Source: Alkalinema sp. FACHB-956
GTDB taxonomy: Bacteria; Cyanobacteriota; Cyanobacteriia; Leptolyngbyales; Leptolyngbyaceae
DNA length: 64,000 nucleotides
Assembly (NCBI RefSeq): GCF_014697025.1
Contig: NZ_JACJRC010000002.1
Location: 186,001-250,000, forward strand
Reading direction: 5' to 3'
Positions 7,987-15,687 of the stretch are shown here, in pieces (position 1 is the first letter of the stretch; each line of letters opens with the position of its first letter). The notes under the pieces are model-generated. The model was not told the origin of the DNA. It was given only the letters and a program-made list of their open reading frames with translations, and did no database searches. The translations under genes were made by a program, and so were the position numbers.

Positions 7987-8040
7987 GCAATTTGTTGGCG
8001 CTGTGCAATTTGTTGGCGCTGTGCAATTTGTTGGCGCTGT
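7987..8040. repeat. 18-bp perfect tandem repeat, three copies
   Basis: GCAATTTGTTGGCGCTGT occurs three times without change (7987-8004, 8005-8022, 8023-8040) in the spacer upstream of the minus-strand response regulator and upstream of the plus-strand tRNA. Perfect identity suggests a recent expansion. Confidence 0.95.
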
Positions 8041-8107
8041 AAAGTCCCAGTTCCCTAGGCCCCATCCCCCAAAATCATGGCCTTTTCAAAATAATGAAAA
8101 ATAGGGG

Positions 8108-8137
8108 TTGCCAAATTCTAGAGGTTCCGGTTATATT
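8108..8137 (+). promoter_or_regulatory. Sigma-70-type promoter for the initiator tRNA
   Basis: TTGCCA (8108-8113) and TATATT (8132-8137) are separated by 18 bases. Transcription would begin near 8144, about five bases before the mature tRNA 5' end, a typical distance for a tRNA gene. Confidence 0.6.
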
Positions 8138-8148
8138 AATAGAGGCGA

Positions 8149-8222
<74 letters not shown>

Positions 8223-8255
8223 CTTCATAAGGCTCCACCGAGCAATAGAATCCTG

Positions 8256-8286
8256 AAAACCCCAGCAATCAACCGCTGGGGTTTTT
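8256..8286 (+). terminator. Intrinsic terminator after the initiator tRNA
   Basis: AAAACCCCAGC pairs with GCTGGGGTTTT across an 8-base loop (AATCAACC) and is followed by a T run. It lies 34 bases after the tRNA end and would stop transcription before uppS. Confidence 0.85.
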
Positions 8287-8655
8287 GGTTTTAGGATTTC
8301 TAGGGTCATCCTATTCGCTTGATAGATTTTTAGGTTTTGTTGGGTGACTCATCGCAGTAATTGATCGAAGCGGTTGATCCAAGCGATCGATCAAAGCAAT
8401 TCGAAGCAATTTGCAGCCAGCCTTGTAACCGGTCTGCAATGATTCCCCTGCAAGAGTTGGGTAAACTGATGTATCGTTTGCCATTTTCGGAATTTCAGAG
8501 CATTGTTCTGTAGTTTTGCTGGCACGATCGGGGTAAGTTGAGCCGTAGAATCTGACTTACCTGAGTTAACCTTCAATGAAATTGCTGAAAAATTTGATCC
8601 GATCGCCGCTTTTTCGCCCATCCTAAGTATGTGATTTTTCACGGTTGGTAAAACC
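8287..8655. other. Intergenic region upstream of uppS
   Basis: About 370 bases with no credible coding sequence. It contains several short related words (CAAGCGATCGATCAAAGCAATTCGAAGCAATTTGC at about 8380-8413, read as overlapping short repeats) and presumably the uppS promoter, but no clear -35/-10 pair stands out. Confidence 0.5.
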
Positions 8656-9414
8656 ATGACAGCGAAGCAACTTCTTCAGGAACTGCCGTCCGACCTTTTA
8701 CGTGAACGCCTGCCTCGCCATGTGGCGGTCATTATGGATGGCAATGGACGGTGGGCAAAGCGTCGGGGGCTCCCACGCATCATGGGCCACCGCCGGGGGG
8801 TGGATGCCTTGAAAAATCTGCTTCGGTGTTCGCGGGATTGGGGGATCGAAGCCCTAACGGCCTATGCCTTTTCTACGGAGAACTGGGGGAGACCGATCGA
8901 AGAAGTGGAATTTCTCATGACGCTGTTTGAGCGGATCCTACGGCGGGAACTCCAGGAAATGATGGAAGAAAACGTGCGGATTCGGTTTGTGGGCAATCTA
9001 TCCCGCTTGCCGGAGTCGTTGCAGGCGGAAATCGATCGGGCCATGACGCTCACCCGCGATAACAGCGGCATTCAGTTCACCGTCGCGACAAATTACGGTG
9101 GACGACAGGAAGTCGTGCAAGTCTGCAAATCGATCGCGGCTCAAATTCAGCAGGGAACGCTCCAGCTAGAGGATATTGATGAATCCACGATCGAGCGCCA
9201 TCTCTACACGTCGGGCATTTGCGATCCTGACTTGCTAATTCGCACCAGTGGAGAAATGCGGATCAGTAATTTTCTGCTGTGGCAGTTGGCCTATGCTGAG
9301 ATCTACGTGACGGATGCCATGTGGCCCGACTTCGATCGCAAACAATTCCACACCGCCTTGCTAGATTACCAAAGTCGAGAACGACGCTTTGGCAAAGTTG
9401 GCACTCGATTGTAG
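8656..9414 (+). CDS. uppS: Isoprenyl transferase (undecaprenyl diphosphate synthase)
   Basis: 252 residues. It makes long cis-polyprenyl diphosphate from farnesyl diphosphate and isopentenyl diphosphate, the lipid carrier for peptidoglycan and other wall polymers. The family motifs are in place: [17 protein letters not shown] (catalytic Asp and substrate-binding residues), [23 protein letters not shown], the [19 protein letters not shown] block near residue 195, and the final [14 protein letters not shown] stretch whose carboxylates bind magnesium. Length is normal. Starts at ATG 8656. It is monocistronic here; the next gene converges on it with only 29 bases between. Confidence 0.96.
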   Translation: MTAKQLLQELPSDLLRERLPRHVAVIMDGNGRWAKRRGLPRIMGHRRGVDALKNLLRCSRDWGIEALTAYAFSTENWGRPIEEVEFLMTLFERILRRELQEMMEENVRIRFVGNLSRLPESLQAEIDRAMTLTRDNSGIQFTVATNYGGRQEVVQVCKSIAAQIQQGTLQLEDIDESTIERHLYTSGICDPDLLIRTSGEMRISNFLLWQLAYAEIYVTDAMWPDFDRKQFHTALLDYQSRERRFGKVGTRL

Positions 9415-9443
9415 TGAAATCCCCCTTTTCTTTCTTGCAAGTA

Positions 9444-10316
9444 TCACCGAATATTCCAACGGCGTCGCCAACTAGATGTGGATTCTAGCTTTGAGGCCGT
9501 TTGTTCTTCTTGGTGTCTTTGCAAAATTGCCGCCGCAGAATCGGATAACAGAGGATCGCGGTAGGGAATGGCTGCTCGTGTGTTCAGATGCTCCTGCTCC
9601 ATGGGTGAGAGGGGCTGTAAGGGAGTGGGTGGCCAAGCGGCGATCGTGCCCTGTGACCATTCATGGGGCAAATGGGTCTCGCCTAGGGGAATGCTGCCGA
9701 TCTGTAATCCCGCTGCGAGTAAGGCCGATCGCACAGAAGCCGATCGGGAATAGGTTGAAAGAATGCCATCCGGTGCTAGGCATTGGGCCACCTGGGCAAA
9801 AAACTCCACCGTCCAGAGTTGGGGACAGCGGCGGGGCGAAAAGGGATCAAAAAAGATGGCATCGGCCTGGAATCCCTGGGCCATGATTGGTTGGATGGTT
9901 TGCCGTGCATCGCCAATCAGCAGATGGGCTGTGAGGGGAGGCTGGAAATATTCATGGCGTTCTGCCAAGCGTTGGAGAACCTGCTGGACGGGATCGGTCC
10001 AAGTGGTGATGAGGTCAGGGGCGATCGCGCCGAGGGGGACAGTGGGATCAAGTTCTAATCCGTAAATTTCAACCTGACAGTCTGGATTGACCTGCAAAAC
10101 AGTTTCCAAGGCTGCGGCTGTGTTGTATCCCAAGCCGTAGCAAACGTCTAATAGTTTGAGCTTGGGCCGTTGGGCTTTTGCCCGCAATTGGGTCACTTCT
10201 GCAAACTTTTGAAAGGCTTCAGCCTTGGCTCCTTGGCGACTGTGGAACGATTCCCCAAACTCCTCCGAAAAAAAGGTGTAGGAACCATCGTTAGTCGTTT
10301 GGGGAATCCAGATCAT
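9444..10316 (-). CDS. MnmD-like SAM-dependent methyltransferase (tRNA U34 modification type)
   Basis: About 290 residues from ATG 10316; an upstream GTG at 10325 is less likely. The N terminus (IPQTTNDGSYTFFSEEFGE, then FHSRQGAKAEAF) and the SAM-binding motif LLDVCYGLGYNTAAAL match the MnmD methyltransferase domain (formerly DUF752). The catalytic-site block is IFFDPFSPRRCPQLWT, followed by LSTYSRSASVRSALLAAGL. In bacteria this domain carries out the last methylation of 5-methylaminomethyl-2-thiouridine at the wobble base of tRNA, often fused to the MnmC oxidase; here it stands alone, as in plants and many bacteria. A tRNA role is expected from the family but not proven by context. Confidence 0.82.
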   Translation of the reverse strand: MIWIPQTTNDGSYTFFSEEFGESFHSRQGAKAEAFQKFAEVTQLRAKAQRPKLKLLDVCYGLGYNTAAALETVLQVNPDCQVEIYGLELDPTVPLGAIAPDLITTWTDPVQQVLQRLAERHEYFQPPLTAHLLIGDARQTIQPIMAQGFQADAIFFDPFSPRRCPQLWTVEFFAQVAQCLAPDGILSTYSRSASVRSALLAAGLQIGSIPLGETHLPHEWSQGTIAAWPPTPLQPLSPMEQEHLNTRAAIPYRDPLLSDSAAAILQRHQEEQTASKLESTSSWRRRWNIR

Positions 10317-10477
10317 AGAAAGCACGAACTCGTTTGGGCGATTGCTTCCATTGATGTTAGATGACCTCCGTTCTGTTCACAAGCCTGAAGGGCTGCGAAC
10401 ATCACGACGAAAACATCACGACAATTGCCGTACGTTGGCGCGAGGAAATTGCTTGGGGCAAGGACCCGCATCCCATA

Positions 10478-10500
10478 GAATGAGAATGATTCCTATTCTA
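10478..10500 (+). promoter_or_regulatory. Fur-box-like operator directly before the flavoprotein gene
   Basis: TGAGAAT-G-ATTCCTA (10481-10495) follows the 7-1-7 Fur pattern (TGATAATnATTATCA) with 10 of 14 positions matching, and it overlaps further GAATGA/TATTC words on both sides. It ends within 8 bases of ATG 10508, so iron-loaded Fur could block transcription or initiation. Confidence 0.55.
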
Positions 10501-10507
10501 CTCTTCT

Positions 10508-11740
10508 ATGGCTGGTTCAGACACCTCGATCGATATTGCAGTCATTGGCGCAGGGCCTCACGCCCTCACCCTGGTCACCCACCTCCTGCAGAAACGCAAA
10601 CATTGGCATTCTCGTATTTGCATCTTCGATCGCAGCGGACAATGGATGCAGCGCTGGCACCAACAATTTTCGCGGCTCGAAATTCCCCACCTGCGATCGC
10701 CCGCTGTGCACCATCCTGATCCGAACCCCTTCGCCCTGCGCCGCTTTGCCGAAAACCGTGCCCCAGAACTCCACCCCCCCTACGATCTACCCGGCACGCA
10801 ATTATTCCAGGAATTCTGCGATCGCGTCATCCAGTATTGGCAACTCCACAATCACGTTGTCGCGGCTGATGTGGTTAGCCTAGAACCCTTAAACCCTGGA
10901 TTTCGGCTCTGGCTCAGCAATGGGCAAACCCAAACGGCCCGACGAGTCGTTTTAGCCCACGGTGGCAGCAGCAAATTCCTCCCCCCCTGGGTGCAACAGA
11001 TCACCCCCCCCTATCCACCCGATCGGTTACAACATTCCCAAGACATTGACTTGCAACAAGTGCGCTGCAAGGGCGAACGGATTTTAATCATCGGTAGCGG
11101 ACTCACCAGCGGCCACTTAGCGATCGGCGCGATACAGCGCGGAGCCACCGTCACCATGATGGCGCGACGACAATTCTACGAAAAGCTGTTTGATGCCGAT
11201 CCCGGTTGGCTTGGCCCTAAATATCTCAAGGGGTTCTCCCAGGAAAGTTGTTGGGAAAAACGCTGGACTTCGGTTATGACCGCACGTAATGGAGGATCCC
11301 TGACCCCTGCCGTCATGACCCAATTACGGCGCTTTAAAGCGGATGGCAAAGTGACATTTCGCGAATTTTGCCAAGTACAAACCGCTGCATGGATGCCCCA
11401 ATCCGATGGGCCTCCTGACTCCCAACCATCTTCCCATTGGCAGATCACTTGCCTAGAAGCCGATCGAACCCTCGAAGCAGCTCACTGCGATCGAATCTGG
11501 CTGGCCACAGGCTCAACCCTGCATGTACAACAGCAGCCGTTACTCCAGGAAATGCTGACTACCCACCCCATTCCCCAGATCCATGGGTTACCTGTCCTAA
11601 CACCCAATCTCTCTTGGGGTAAACAGGCGCTCTATCTCATGGGAGGACTGGCAGCACTCCAAGTAGGCCCCACGGCCCGGAACCTATCTGGAGCCAGAAT
11701 GGCCAGCGATCGGATCGTCGATGGATTACTCCAGCCGTAG
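10508..11740 (+). CDS. FAD/NAD(P)-binding flavoprotein, lysine/ornithine N-monooxygenase-like, probably iron-regulated
   Basis: 410 residues. An N-terminal FAD-binding Rossmann motif (IAVIGAGPHALTLVTHLL, residues about 9-26) is followed by the block WHQQFSRLEIPHLRSPAVHH, which resembles the flavin-proximal loop of siderophore N-hydroxylases and related monooxygenases. A second dinucleotide loop, ILIIGSGLTSGHLA, sits near residue 195 and would bind NADPH. The C-terminal part returns to the FAD fold (RIWLATGS, then LYLMGGLAALQVGP). The Fur-box-like site just upstream supports a role under iron limitation. No siderophore synthesis genes are adjacent, so a hydroxylated siderophore precursor is only one possibility; flavin-dependent iron reduction is another. 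Confidence 0.75.
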   Translation: MAGSDTSIDIAVIGAGPHALTLVTHLLQKRKHWHSRICIFDRSGQWMQRWHQQFSRLEIPHLRSPAVHHPDPNPFALRRFAENRAPELHPPYDLPGTQLFQEFCDRVIQYWQLHNHVVAADVVSLEPLNPGFRLWLSNGQTQTARRVVLAHGGSSKFLPPWVQQITPPYPPDRLQHSQDIDLQQVRCKGERILIIGSGLTSGHLAIGAIQRGATVTMMARRQFYEKLFDADPGWLGPKYLKGFSQESCWEKRWTSVMTARNGGSLTPAVMTQLRRFKADGKVTFREFCQVQTAAWMPQSDGPPDSQPSSHWQITCLEADRTLEAAHCDRIWLATGSTLHVQQQPLLQEMLTTHPIPQIHGLPVLTPNLSWGKQALYLMGGLAALQVGPTARNLSGARMASDRIVDGLLQP

Positions 11741-11773
11741 AACCCAGCCTAGAACCCAGCCTAGAACCCAGCC
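11738..11773. repeat. 12-bp perfect tandem repeat starting at a stop codon
   Basis: TAGAACCCAGCC is present three times (11738-11749, 11750-11761, 11762-11773). The first TAG is the stop codon of the flavoprotein gene, so each unit carries a copy of the stop. Confidence 0.93.
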
Positions 11774-11938
11774 CATTGCGCTCAATTTCACGTTCCTTCC
11801 TGTTGCCCCTGAAGCGGACAGAACTCGATGAGGGTGAAAATTTGACGACTTTTTGCATAGCCTTCTAGTCGATGGAGTTACATAGATTCGGTCAAGCCTA
11901 GGGTGCTTGACGCTTCACCTGTATCCACGAGAAATCCG

Positions 11939-12367
11939 ATGAATAGCCCCCATACCGTACTGTTAGAAATCAGTGGCCAAGCTGCCAACAGCTACTACAA
12001 CTTTCTCTCCCCAGCCTTCATGGGAAAAACAACGCTGCAACTGAGTGAAACCCGCTTAATTGAACGGACGCGCAAAATGGTTGCTACCCGCTACTGCGAA
12101 GTGCTGCTCTCAGAAGTTGATTCCGCAGAAATTACCGAAGATGGGATGTCTTGGTTGCTTGCGCTCGGTCTTATCACCCTTTGGGTCTTTGGCATAGGAC
12201 TCATTTTTATCGTTCTCTATTTCATTTTTAAGTACAAATATTTGATTATTCGGAGTGGCAGCAATGTCCAAGTTGTGTGCATTGCCAATGCAACTGCGAT
12301 GGAGCGCGCCAGAACCTTCATGGTTGAAGTGCTCAGCAAATCTGAACAAGCCAAACTTCCGAAGTAA
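11939..12367 (+). CDS. Small membrane protein, function unknown
   Basis: About 142 residues from ATG 11939; a GTG at 11903 would add 12 residues unlike a protein start. The N-terminal half is soluble (LEISGQAANSYYNFL, then LQLSETRLIERTRKMVATRY). One long hydrophobic hairpin follows (LLALGLITLWVFGIGLIFIV then LYFIFKY) near residues 75-100, and the C-terminal part (LIIRSGSNVQVVCIANATAM) looks like a small beta-rich PH-like domain. The overall shape recalls membrane proteins with a bacterial PH-like domain, but I do not recognise the family. An intrinsic terminator follows, so it is probably transcribed alone. Confidence 0.65.
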   Translation: MNSPHTVLLEISGQAANSYYNFLSPAFMGKTTLQLSETRLIERTRKMVATRYCEVLLSEVDSAEITEDGMSWLLALGLITLWVFGIGLIFIVLYFIFKYKYLIIRSGSNVQVVCIANATAMERARTFMVEVLSKSEQAKLPK

Positions 12368-12410
12368 ATAACCGTAATCAATAACCGTAGTGTGAACCTG
12401 TATAACCCAC

Positions 12411-12447
12411 AAAAAATCCCCAGAAGAATCAAGATTCTGGGGATTTT
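12411..12447 (+). terminator. Intrinsic terminator (probably bidirectional)
   Basis: AAAATCCCCAGAA pairs with TTCTGGGGATTTT around a short loop (GAATCAAGA). The flanking A and T runs mean it could serve both the plus-strand membrane protein gene and the converging minus-strand metalloprotease gene. Confidence 0.85.
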
Positions 12448-12476
12448 GCCTTGAGATCAGCTGTCTTAAGCAATCG

Positions 12477-12512
12477 ATCTGACTATCAATCTGACTATCA
12501 ATCTGACTGTTA
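12477..12512. repeat. 12-bp tandem repeat, three copies
   Basis: ATCTGACTATCA occurs at 12477-12488 and 12489-12500, with a diverged copy at 12501-12512. It abuts a second array with a different unit. Confidence 0.88.
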
Positions 12513-12571
12513 AGTCTTATCGTGACAAGTCTTATCGTGACAAGTCTTATCGTGACAAGTCTTATCGTGAT
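12512..12571. repeat. 15-bp tandem repeat, four copies
   Basis: AAGTCTTATCGTGAC is present three times unchanged and a fourth time with one final change (12512-12526, 12527-12541, 12542-12556, 12557-12571). It ends five bases before the stop of the minus-strand metalloprotease gene. Confidence 0.95.
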
Positions 12572-12576
12572 TGACC

Positions 12577-15462
12577 CTACTGGCCTTGCAATTGTGCCTC
12601 TAGTGTTTTTGTAATTCGATCGCGGGCTTCCTCCAAATGCGCCAATGTATAGACATCTTTCTCATCCACCCGCTTCAAGCCTCGGCTAATGCCATCCCGT
12701 AGTTGTTTGAGCTCATACCGCGCAACGGTGCGGGCATCCTCCGGCACATCCACCTGCCGCAGCACAATTCCCACCATTGCATTTAGGTATTCCCGTTGCA
12801 GGGCTCGCCGCAGACCCGACAGCTTCAGGGTATCCCCCGCTTGTACCACATCGCCCCAAATTCCCGCCTGAACGGTATCAAACAGTTCGGGAATCGTCAG
12901 CGTTTGTTCTGGATTTTTCAACTCCCCATCCCGTAGGCGTGACAAGCGATCGTAGGACATCAAGTCATACATCACGATCATCTGTAAGAACAACACATTA
13001 TCGAGAATGGGATAATCCAACTTGAAAATAGCCGGATTTGCGCCCCAGTGGGACCATCGCGATGGTGCTAACTTATTCAGCAACATGGGCGAGAATTGAA
13101 ATGCCTTCTCGTTGAACACATTGGTTCGAATTAATTCCAACGCCTTGCGTTGATCCGCTAACGTCACCGCTTCAAACGGTAAACGCCCATTCGCATCCCC
13201 GTAGCGCGATCGGTTGAAATATTGCCCCCCCACATAATTCGTTAAAAACGAAGCATATTGGAAGTAATAGCCAAACACCGCATTAAACGCCACCCGCACA
13301 TCATTAAAACTACCACCCTGCAAGGGATAGCGTTTATCAATGCGCTGCCACATGGCGCGGGCATTATCCATTTGCCACTGGGAATAGGTCAGCAAATCGC
13401 TACTCATATCAAAGACATTCACCTTCGGATTGAGGCCCGAAAAGACATCTTCATCGGTCGAGAAGGCTAAATCCGGTTCCGCCGATCGCACCGCAATTTT
13501 ATTCAGAAAATCCCGTTCCCCGATCGTCGTCGTAGCATCACTGGTTTTATAGCCGTATTCGATCGCCCATTCGTCATAAGGCCCAATGCGATGGGTGTAG
13601 TAATCCCCCTGGGGCGTTCCCTGGGGCGCTAAATTGACGGCGTTGTAATCCATCACAGAACCCACGAGTCCGCGTTTACGGGTGATTTCCGGATTATTCA
13701 ATTCCTCCGGCTTCAGCATGGCACTCGCCTGGAAATTATGGCGCAAGCCCAAGGTATGGCCCACTTCATGGGCAATCAATTCCCGCAAAAAGTCATTGAC
13801 ATACTTCGTCATTTCCGGGCTGCTCGGTAGCATATTTTGCATCAGCGCCAGGGACATATGCCCCACCGCAAACTGCTGGGCTCCTTCCAGGCCATAGCAG
13901 AGATCTTGATAGGCAATTTGGTGGGAACTAAAGCGTAGTCGCGGCAATTTCTTAGTTTGCAACTCCTTTTGGTTGCGTTGCTTGAGCGATCGACCGCGAG
14001 GCCCATAGTTGCACAGGTTGGCATTTCCCGTCAGTTGGGCTGCAAAGGGTAAATTGCTTTCCTGGTTCTGTTCCACCAGGGTGCGGAACTCATTTTTCAG
14101 AAAGCGAACGAAATTCGCATCCACCAACACATCCGCATCCAAAATTTCGCCCGTCACCGGATTCACCCGCGATGGCCCGAGGGCAAAGCCACCATCCGTA
14201 GAGGCAAACCAACGAATCGTGTTATAGCGAACATCCGCCGGATCCCAGTCGGCATTGTCTGGCATTTGTTTGGCTTCGATCGCATCTTTGAAGCCGATTT
14301 TCTCAAACGCCTGATTCCACATCAGAATTCCGTCCCGAATCGCCTCCCGGTACTCCTTCGGCACCGTATTTTCAATCCAAAACGTAATGGGCTTCTTGGG
14401 GGGAGATAGCTCGGCTTTGGGATCGGCTTTTTCCAAGTGCCAACGGTTGATATAACGCACAAAGGGCAGACGCGGCGTATCGTCGGAAAAATCCTGGAAC
14501 GCTGTGATGAAATAGCCCACCCGATCGTCGGCAAGGCGCGGACGGTAGGCTGGATTGGCAGGCAGGCTAGACAGGCTATAGCGCACCTTGAGGTCAAAGG
14601 CACGGCTATCCGGCACATTGTTGATAAAGGCGGGCATATCCATGCCCCCTATCCCGCCGCTGTAGCCATAGACGGACTCAATTTCCAGATTTTGCGGAAA
14701 GGGTTTGATGCTGCCAAAGTAAGTCCGACTCTGATCGATCGTGTAGGGACTGCCCAAAAAGGCAATCAGCATTGGCGTAATGCCCGGTAAATCCGTCAGC
14801 AGTAGGGGATTGAGTTCCACCACCACCGCTTGATTGGTTTTGTTCAAGCTGCGAATGGGCAAGGCTTCCAAGACAGAATCGCTGAACGATCGCTGCACCA
14901 CGCCTTGAATCGGTGTTCCCGCCGTCGCCCGGAAGTAGGTGTTGGGAATCACGAACTGCACAGTATTATTCACCCGCCGCAGGGTGAACATAAAATCCCC
15001 CAAGGGCATACCGCTGTAAAGGGCGCTCTCCCCGATCCCAGAGGCCAGGGTCATGGCCGCCAAATAATTCTGATTGAACTGTTCCGGGCGCACTTCCATG
15101 AACAGCTTGCCCGTCCTTTCGTTGCGATAGAGGGTAAACAGTCCCTCTAGTTTCTTCGTATCTTTGGTTAATTGCTCTAAGGGCATCAAGGGCGGCCCTT
15201 CGCTGCTGTCTCCCGGCGGCTTCCGGGGTTGCTCTCCCTCCGAGGGACCCTTGGGCAGGGAATGGCCTTGGGCGGCAGTCCGGGATGCCTTCGGGACAGG
15301 TTTGGAGAGTGGCTTTTGCAATCCAGCGGAGATCAGTGGCGTAGTCGCACTGGCCCTATCTGACCCAAACGGGTGTAACCCAGGAATCGATTGCCAAGCC
15401 ACAGGAATCATCACAATCAGGATTCCCAGCAAGAAGCTCAAAACAAAGGAAAGGCGTTTCAT
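12577..15462 (-). CDS. Zinc-dependent metalloprotease (DUF5117/DUF4953 type), exported
   Basis: About 961 residues from ATG 15462, which gives a normal signal peptide (MKRLSFVLSFLLGILIVMI); ATG 15510 would place 16 residues before it. A low-complexity Pro/Lys/Ser-rich stretch follows (about residues 40-90). The zinc site HEVGHTLGLRHNF lies near residue 560 and gives the HExxHxxGxxH pattern of metzincins. The segment GLVGSVMDYNAVNLAP further on carries the Met-turn (SVMDYN). The flanking regions match the DUF5117/DUF4953 architecture of large bacterial metalloproteases. It probably works in the periplasm or outside the cell; the substrate is unknown. No partner gene is adjacent. Confidence 0.88.
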   Translation of the reverse strand: MKRLSFVLSFLLGILIVMIPVAWQSIPGLHPFGSDRASATTPLISAGLQKPLSKPVPKASRTAAQGHSLPKGPSEGEQPRKPPGDSSEGPPLMPLEQLTKDTKKLEGLFTLYRNERTGKLFMEVRPEQFNQNYLAAMTLASGIGESALYSGMPLGDFMFTLRRVNNTVQFVIPNTYFRATAGTPIQGVVQRSFSDSVLEALPIRSLNKTNQAVVVELNPLLLTDLPGITPMLIAFLGSPYTIDQSRTYFGSIKPFPQNLEIESVYGYSGGIGGMDMPAFINNVPDSRAFDLKVRYSLSSLPANPAYRPRLADDRVGYFITAFQDFSDDTPRLPFVRYINRWHLEKADPKAELSPPKKPITFWIENTVPKEYREAIRDGILMWNQAFEKIGFKDAIEAKQMPDNADWDPADVRYNTIRWFASTDGGFALGPSRVNPVTGEILDADVLVDANFVRFLKNEFRTLVEQNQESNLPFAAQLTGNANLCNYGPRGRSLKQRNQKELQTKKLPRLRFSSHQIAYQDLCYGLEGAQQFAVGHMSLALMQNMLPSSPEMTKYVNDFLRELIAHEVGHTLGLRHNFQASAMLKPEELNNPEITRKRGLVGSVMDYNAVNLAPQGTPQGDYYTHRIGPYDEWAIEYGYKTSDATTTIGERDFLNKIAVRSAEPDLAFSTDEDVFSGLNPKVNVFDMSSDLLTYSQWQMDNARAMWQRIDKRYPLQGGSFNDVRVAFNAVFGYYFQYASFLTNYVGGQYFNRSRYGDANGRLPFEAVTLADQRKALELIRTNVFNEKAFQFSPMLLNKLAPSRWSHWGANPAIFKLDYPILDNVLFLQMIVMYDLMSYDRLSRLRDGELKNPEQTLTIPELFDTVQAGIWGDVVQAGDTLKLSGLRRALQREYLNAMVGIVLRQVDVPEDARTVARYELKQLRDGISRGLKRVDEKDVYTLAHLEEARDRITKTLEAQLQGQ

Positions 15463-15687
15463 GGAGGTGGAGAGAGGAGAACGGAATAGCGATCCCACAA
15501 AATCTCCCATTTAAAGGAAGATTTGCCAAGAATTGGCTTACATTCCCCCAGTTGCTTGGCGTGGCCTCTCCGGAGGAGAGCGGGGGATGCAGGGGATCGC
15601 ATCTGGTACTGCGATCGCTCAATTGGGTGACAGAGCGATCGCAGCGTCACAGAGATATCTCATTTTCCCACCCCCAACGGGTTCCGT

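Noticed and set aside
7987-8040. CRISPR array
   Set aside because: The repeat copies are directly adjacent without spacers; none of the arrays in the window has spacer sequences and no cas gene is present.
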